From Chlamydiota bacterium (GTDB taxonomy: Bacteria > Chlamydiota > Chlamydiia > Chlamydiales > JAJFMB01), in assembly GCA_021772355.1 (NCBI GenBank), contig JAJFMB010000316.1, positions 1-8,866 on the forward strand: a stretch of 8,866 nt of DNA. Reading direction: 5' to 3'. The notes under the pieces were generated by a model. That model was not told where the DNA came from and did not search any database. It saw only the letters and a program-made list of their open reading frames with translations. A program made the translations under genes and the position numbers. Below are positions 5,708 through 8,866 of this stretch, piece by piece; the first letter of the stretch is position 1, and every line of letters begins with the position of its first letter.

Positions 5708-7645
5708 ATGGGCAAAAATGTCGCGCAAAAATTGATTGAAAGCCACTTAGTAAAAGGGGAAATGACTCCCGGTGAAGAAATCGGCATCAAAATTGACCAA
5801 ACATTGACACAGGATGCCACAGGAACAGTGGTGATGCTCGAACTTGAAGCGATGGATATTGATCGCGTCAAGACAGAGATCTCCGCACAATATGTTGACC
5901 ATAACTTGTTGCAAGAGGACTTTAAAAACGCAGACGATCACCTCTTTTTACGCAGCGCTTGCCAAAAATACGGCATCTGGTATAGCCGCGCAGGCAATGG
6001 TGTGAGCCACCCCGTTCACATGGAGCGATTTGGTATTCCGGGAAAAACTCTTCTTGGAGCAGATAGCCATACTCCTGCAGCAGGCTCCCTTGGCATGCTA
6101 GCTATTGGCGCCGGCGGCTTAGAAGTGGCTCTCGCCATGGCCGGCCAACCCTTCTTTCTCAAAATGCCGCGCATCATGGGAGTGAAACTAACCGGAACTC
6201 TTCCTGATTGGGTTGGTGCCAAAGACATCATCTTAGAAATGTTAAGAAGGCATACGGTAAAAGGCGGCGTTGGCTGGATTATGGAATACTATGGACCCGG
6301 CTTAGAATGTCTCACTGCAATGGACCGTCATGTCATTGCCAATATGGGAGCAGAGCTTGGTGCCACAACAACCGTATTCCCCTCCGACCAAGAAGCGAAG
6401 CGCTTTCTTGAGCGGCAAGGTCGAGGCGACGACTGGGTCGAACTTGTCCCTGATTCAGATGCTACCTATGATGAGTACGAAGAGATTAACTTATCAGAAC
6501 TCGTGCCACTAATTGCTTGTCCTAGCAGCCCTGACAATGTTGTCCCGGTTAAGGAGGTTGAAGGGCGTGAAATCTACCAGTCAATGGTTGGATCTTCAGC
6601 GAATCCGGGTTTTAAAGATTTTGCCATCGCCGCTGCCATTGTTGATGAAAATCAAGTCAATGACGGCATCTCCTTTGACATTAACCCCTCTTCCCGTCAG
6701 ATTCTAGAAGACTTGTTACAGGGCGGATACCTTGAAATGTTGGTTCGTGCCGGCGCGCGTATCCACCAACCGGGATGCAATGGATGCATCGGCATGGGTC
6801 AAGCTCCCGCTTCCGGGCGTAACAGCTTGCGCACAGTACCGCGCAACTTTCCGGGACGCTCCGGTACCAAGGAAGACTCTGTCTACCTCTGTAGCCCTGA
6901 AACAGCTGCTGCATCTGCCATTACCGGCCGTATTACAGATCCCCGCAGCTTAAATATGGAATACCCTAAGGTCTCCGAGCCGGAAATCCTCAGCGTGAAT
7001 CTTGGCATGTTGCTCGCCCCTCCAGAGGATGGACGAGAGATCCAATTAGAAAAGGGACCAAATATCAAACCTCTCCCGACATTCCCCCCACTTTTCCATA
7101 CCATCGAAGGTCCCGTGACACTGAAAGTGGAGAACGACATCTCTACCGATGCCATCCTTCCTGCCGGTGCAAAGGTGCTGCCTTTCCGCAGCAACATTCC
7201 CGAAATCAGTAAATTTGTCTTCGGGCAAATCGATGAAAGCTTTTACGAACGCGCTTTAAAACATCAAGACTCTGGGCATATCATCGTTGGCGGTCTGAAC
7301 TATGGACAAGGCTCCAGCCGCGAGCACGCTGTAATTGCTCCAAACTACTTAGGCGTTAAAGCAGTCCTAGTCAAAAGCTTTGCTCGCATCCACTGGCAAA
7401 ACCTGATCAACTTTGGCATCCTACCCATCACATTTGCCGACCGCAACGACTACACCAAAATTGACCAAGGAGATATTCTTTCTATTGAGAATATCCCTGA
7501 TACCATCAGAGCAGGAACAGATATCAATGTTGTCAATGACACAAAAGGTGAGATTTATCCCGCAAAGCATAACATGAGCCCCCGTCAAGTAGAAATCCTG
7601 TGTAACGGCGGCATCATCAACATGCACAAGAAAGGGCTTATTTAG
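5708..7645 (+). CDS. Aconitate hydratase, compact Aquifex-like type
   Basis: A 645-aa aconitase interconverting citrate and isocitrate via cis-aconitate in the TCA cycle, cytosolic. The ATG is preceded by AAAAGGG inside the end of the reductase gene, suggesting translational coupling. The length fits the compact class in which the swivel domain directly follows the catalytic domains, rather than the roughly 890-aa AcnA. Motifs: DHN at 64-66, ADSHTPAAGSLGM at 118-130, GCNGCIGMGQAPASG at 356-370 (Cys357 and Cys360 as Fe-S ligands), GRSGTK at 383-388, swivel-domain DISTDAILPA at 477-486 and GQGSSREH at 533-540. The segment equivalent to the usual GSCTNS reads GSSANP (295-300), so the third cluster cysteine is Ser; Cys271 in LIACPSSPDNVVPV lies before it in sequence. 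Whether this is normal for its subfamily I cannot test here. The gene is GC-richer than its left-hand neighbours and ends in a 4-bp stop overlap with the convergent barrel gene. Confidence 0.95.
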   Translation: MGKNVAQKLIESHLVKGEMTPGEEIGIKIDQTLTQDATGTVVMLELEAMDIDRVKTEISAQYVDHNLLQEDFKNADDHLFLRSACQKYGIWYSRAGNGVSHPVHMERFGIPGKTLLGADSHTPAAGSLGMLAIGAGGLEVALAMAGQPFFLKMPRIMGVKLTGTLPDWVGAKDIILEMLRRHTVKGGVGWIMEYYGPGLECLTAMDRHVIANMGAELGATTTVFPSDQEAKRFLERQGRGDDWVELVPDSDATYDEYEEINLSELVPLIACPSSPDNVVPVKEVEGREIYQSMVGSSANPGFKDFAIAAAIVDENQVNDGISFDINPSSRQILEDLLQGGYLEMLVRAGARIHQPGCNGCIGMGQAPASGRNSLRTVPRNFPGRSGTKEDSVYLCSPETAAASAITGRITDPRSLNMEYPKVSEPEILSVNLGMLLAPPEDGREIQLEKGPNIKPLPTFPPLFHTIEGPVTLKVENDISTDAILPAGAKVLPFRSNIPEISKFVFGQIDESFYERALKHQDSGHIIVGGLNYGQGSSREHAVIAPNYLGVKAVLVKSFARIHWQNLINFGILPITFADRNDYTKIDQGDILSIENIPDTIRAGTDINVVNDTKGEIYPAKHNMSPRQVEILCNGGIINMHKKGLI

Positions 7646-8565
7646 AACTTAACGGAGACATTGCCACCAAAATAACAAGCACCGTCAATATCGAGATGTT
7701 GTCTGTGGTGACGATTTTTGTTCGAAAAAGTAGTTTGCCCACCAAAGGTGTAGCCAAGATGAGCATTGGCACTTAACCAGGAAGCACACTCGTATGAAAG
7801 ACCGAGCTCAAGCCCTCTATTTTGATACTCAAAAATAGCTTGAGGAACGGGCTCATGAGAGCCGGCACGGTAGCGATTATAGAAAAGACGTCCCGCTAAA
7901 GAAGCAGAAAATGCCGGTGTCACCTTGTAAACAAGCGACATATTCATTGGAAAAATTGCATTAAGCTTCCATTTGCGATTGATGCACCAGTCAAAACCAA
8001 TGATTGGCCACACTCTGTCTACTTTCATACCGGTATAGGCCAAAAAGCCCGTGTGAAATCCAATAGCGCAGTTCCAGTCATACCTTCCCCATAACAAGAA
8101 ATCGTAATTGGCATATTTGTTGATCTGAAAATGATCGGTATCGACGTTCATGGAGATATTTGCCTGCCAAAGCCAGTCAGTCACCCGTTTTGTGGCAAAA
8201 CCTAGCTCAATGCTGGCCATATTAAAATGATCTTGGTGAAAAAAGGGATTTTGCTTCCAGTCGAATACTGTATAGGTGTAGCCGATCTTAGCCTTTGCCC
8301 CCTCTTGATAGCATGCATTATGATAAAAAATAGCACCTACTTCAGCTTCGGCTTCGCTGTATCTCTGTGATTGATTCTTAAGTTTCTTATCTTGAAAATT
8401 CGAGGAGCAGACATTATCATAGCTTGCATATACGCTAAATGGATATGCAGCATCCTGAGGCTTGGCCATCTTTTCAGAACCAAAAATTCCGCTATCGAGA
8501 TCAGCCATCAAGGATGAGGCAGCGAGCATAAAAGTGAGAATAAAAGAAGGAATAATTCTTTTCAT
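7642..8565 (-). CDS. Outer-membrane beta-barrel protein with signal peptide
   Basis: A 307-aa protein. It starts with a clear Sec signal peptide (KR, hydrophobic core IIPSFILTFMLAASSL, likely cleavage MA|D after residue 21). The mature part is full of alternating aromatic/hydrophobic strands (for example AKIGYTYTVFDW, YDFLLWGRYDW, LGYTFGG) and ends in VSVKF, the C-terminal aromatic signature of outer-membrane barrels. Strand count suggests roughly 10-14 strands, which is a guess. There are six cysteines (53, 85, 166, 194, 260, 297), an even number that could form disulfides, as in the cross-linked chlamydial outer envelope. The ligand or transport role is unknown. The start is the ATG at 8565; no good Shine-Dalgarno is seen (GAG about 10 nt upstream). 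It is convergent with aconitase and its TAA overlaps the aconitase TAG. Confidence 0.9.
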   Translation of the reverse strand: MKRIIPSFILTFMLAASSLMADLDSGIFGSEKMAKPQDAAYPFSVYASYDNVCSSNFQDKKLKNQSQRYSEAEAEVGAIFYHNACYQEGAKAKIGYTYTVFDWKQNPFFHQDHFNMASIELGFATKRVTDWLWQANISMNVDTDHFQINKYANYDFLLWGRYDWNCAIGFHTGFLAYTGMKVDRVWPIIGFDWCINRKWKLNAIFPMNMSLVYKVTPAFSASLAGRLFYNRYRAGSHEPVPQAIFEYQNRGLELGLSYECASWLSANAHLGYTFGGQTTFSNKNRHHRQHLDIDGACYFGGNVSVKF

Positions 8566-8602
8566 GGTGGTTTCACTCTATAGTATTTCTTTATATTTTT
8601 TT

Positions 8603-8631
8603 TATTTAATTCAATCCATAGATCGAGTCAA
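8603..8631 (-). promoter_or_regulatory. Possible promoter of the barrel-protein gene
   Basis: On the minus strand TTGACT (8631-8626) and TAAATA (8608-8603) are 17 bp apart, giving a start near 8596 and a leader of about 30 nt. The -35 box is good and the -10 is poor (3 of 6). The following A-rich stretch gives other -10 options (TATAAA, TACTAT) at wrong spacing. Confidence 0.3.
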
Positions 8632-8668
8632 CCCGGAATTTTAAAAGAAGCCAATTTTACTTTTCATA

Positions 8669-8697
8669 TTGACTAAAGAGATAATAAAGGTTATAAT
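8669..8697 (+). promoter_or_regulatory. Near-consensus sigma70-type promoter driving the right-edge gene
   Basis: TTGACT (8669-8674, 5 of 6) and TATAAT (8692-8697, 6 of 6) are separated by exactly 17 bp, the best promoter match in the window. Transcription would begin near 8704, leaving a leader of about 57 nt before the ATG at 8761. A short AT-only palindrome covers the predicted start site. Confidence 0.6.
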
Positions 8698-8714
8698 AAT
8701 TTTTATTAAAAATT
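8698..8714. repeat. AT-only inverted repeat at the predicted transcription start
   Basis: AATTTTT and AAAAATT form a 7-bp inverted repeat around a 3-base centre (ATT), directly abutting the TATAAT box. Its position would suit an operator or a leader hairpin. The region is so AT-rich that a chance origin is quite possible. Confidence 0.35.
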
Positions 8715-8760
8715 ACAACTAAAATGATACATAAAACACTCTATTAAATAGAAAAATATC

Positions 8761-8866
8761 ATGCATGCTATAACATTTGAAAGAGGAATTACCACTCCAA
8801 CTGGAGATAATCCCCCAAATATCTGCGATGATTCCCTCTCAACTATGGCTCATCTGACATTCTCAA
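8761..8866 (+). CDS. Hypothetical protein, N-terminal 35 codons only
   Basis: An open plus-strand frame begins at ATG 8761 and continues past the right edge; a TAG lies four codons upstream, so this is the first possible ATG in frame. The visible protein begins MHAITFERGITTPTGDNPPN and continues through a Ser/Thr-rich segment (CDDSLSTMAHLTFS). It is polar, with no signal peptide or membrane segment. No Shine-Dalgarno is visible (A-rich TAGAAAAATATC before the ATG). The strong promoter at 8669-8697 supports a real gene. I do not recognise the family; too little is visible to infer a function. The Thr/Pro/Ser-rich start would be compatible with a secreted protein, which is speculation. Confidence 0.55.
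   Translation, partial: MHAITFERGITTPTGDNPPNICDDSLSTMAHLTFS

Noticed and set aside
6883..7197. A 104-codon open frame opposite aconitase
   Set aside because: Antisense to a highly conserved gene, with no plausible start signal or protein motif; explained by the GC-richer aconitase codons.
8724..8747. Seven-residue leader peptide (MIHKTLY) before the right-edge gene
   Set aside because: No ribosome-binding site, no attenuator-like codon run and no terminator hairpin; expected by chance in AT-rich DNA.

Overview
The window (8,866 bp) carries protein-coding genes only; I see no rRNA, tRNA, insertion sequence, CRISPR array or prophage gene. It reads as a chromosomal segment of an environmental (amoeba-associated) member of the Chlamydiae, such as a Parachlamydia, Waddlia or Simkania relative. 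That assignment is moderate to weak: it rests on large alpha-helical proteins of no family I know, a six-cysteine outer-membrane barrel with a signal peptide, and metabolic genes such as aconitase, which the TCA-reduced pathogenic Chlamydia lack but environmental relatives keep. No marker gene settles the phylum.

Layout from left to right. (1) A truncated minus-strand gene (1-526) and a plus-strand gene (695-1699, 334 aa), divergently arranged and both of unknown function. (2) A 704-aa, AT-rich, coiled-coil protein on the minus strand (1696-3810), convergent with the 334-aa gene through a 4-bp overlap of stop codons. (3) An adenylate kinase on the minus strand (3923-4639) whose upstream start adds an apparent signal peptide, while an internal TTG with a clear Shine-Dalgarno would give the ordinary cytosolic enzyme. 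(4) A divergent plus-strand pair with a 3-bp gap: an aldo-keto reductase of the Kv-channel-beta type (4763-5704) and a 645-aa aconitase of the compact Aquifex-like type (5708-7645). (5) A minus-strand outer-membrane beta-barrel protein (7642-8565), convergent with aconitase through a second 4-bp TTAG stop overlap. (6) An AT-rich divergent promoter region (8566-8760) with a near-consensus plus-strand promoter, followed by the first 35 codons of an unknown plus-strand gene (8761 to the right edge).

How they work together. Aconitase (citrate/isocitrate) and the NADP(H)-dependent oxidoreductase are probably co-transcribed and translationally coupled. Adenylate kinase balances AMP, ADP and ATP and is transcribed away from them. 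The barrel protein would sit in the outer membrane. The three unknown proteins on the left have no visible enzymatic motif and could be host-interaction proteins, which is inference.

Most worth checking: the two competing starts of adenylate kinase, the Ser in place of the first Fe-S cysteine of aconitase, the Kv-beta-like reductase with a classical catalytic His, and the orphan coiled-coil protein with a G7 ribosome-binding tract and three A8 runs. I did not find a clearly new multi-gene system.
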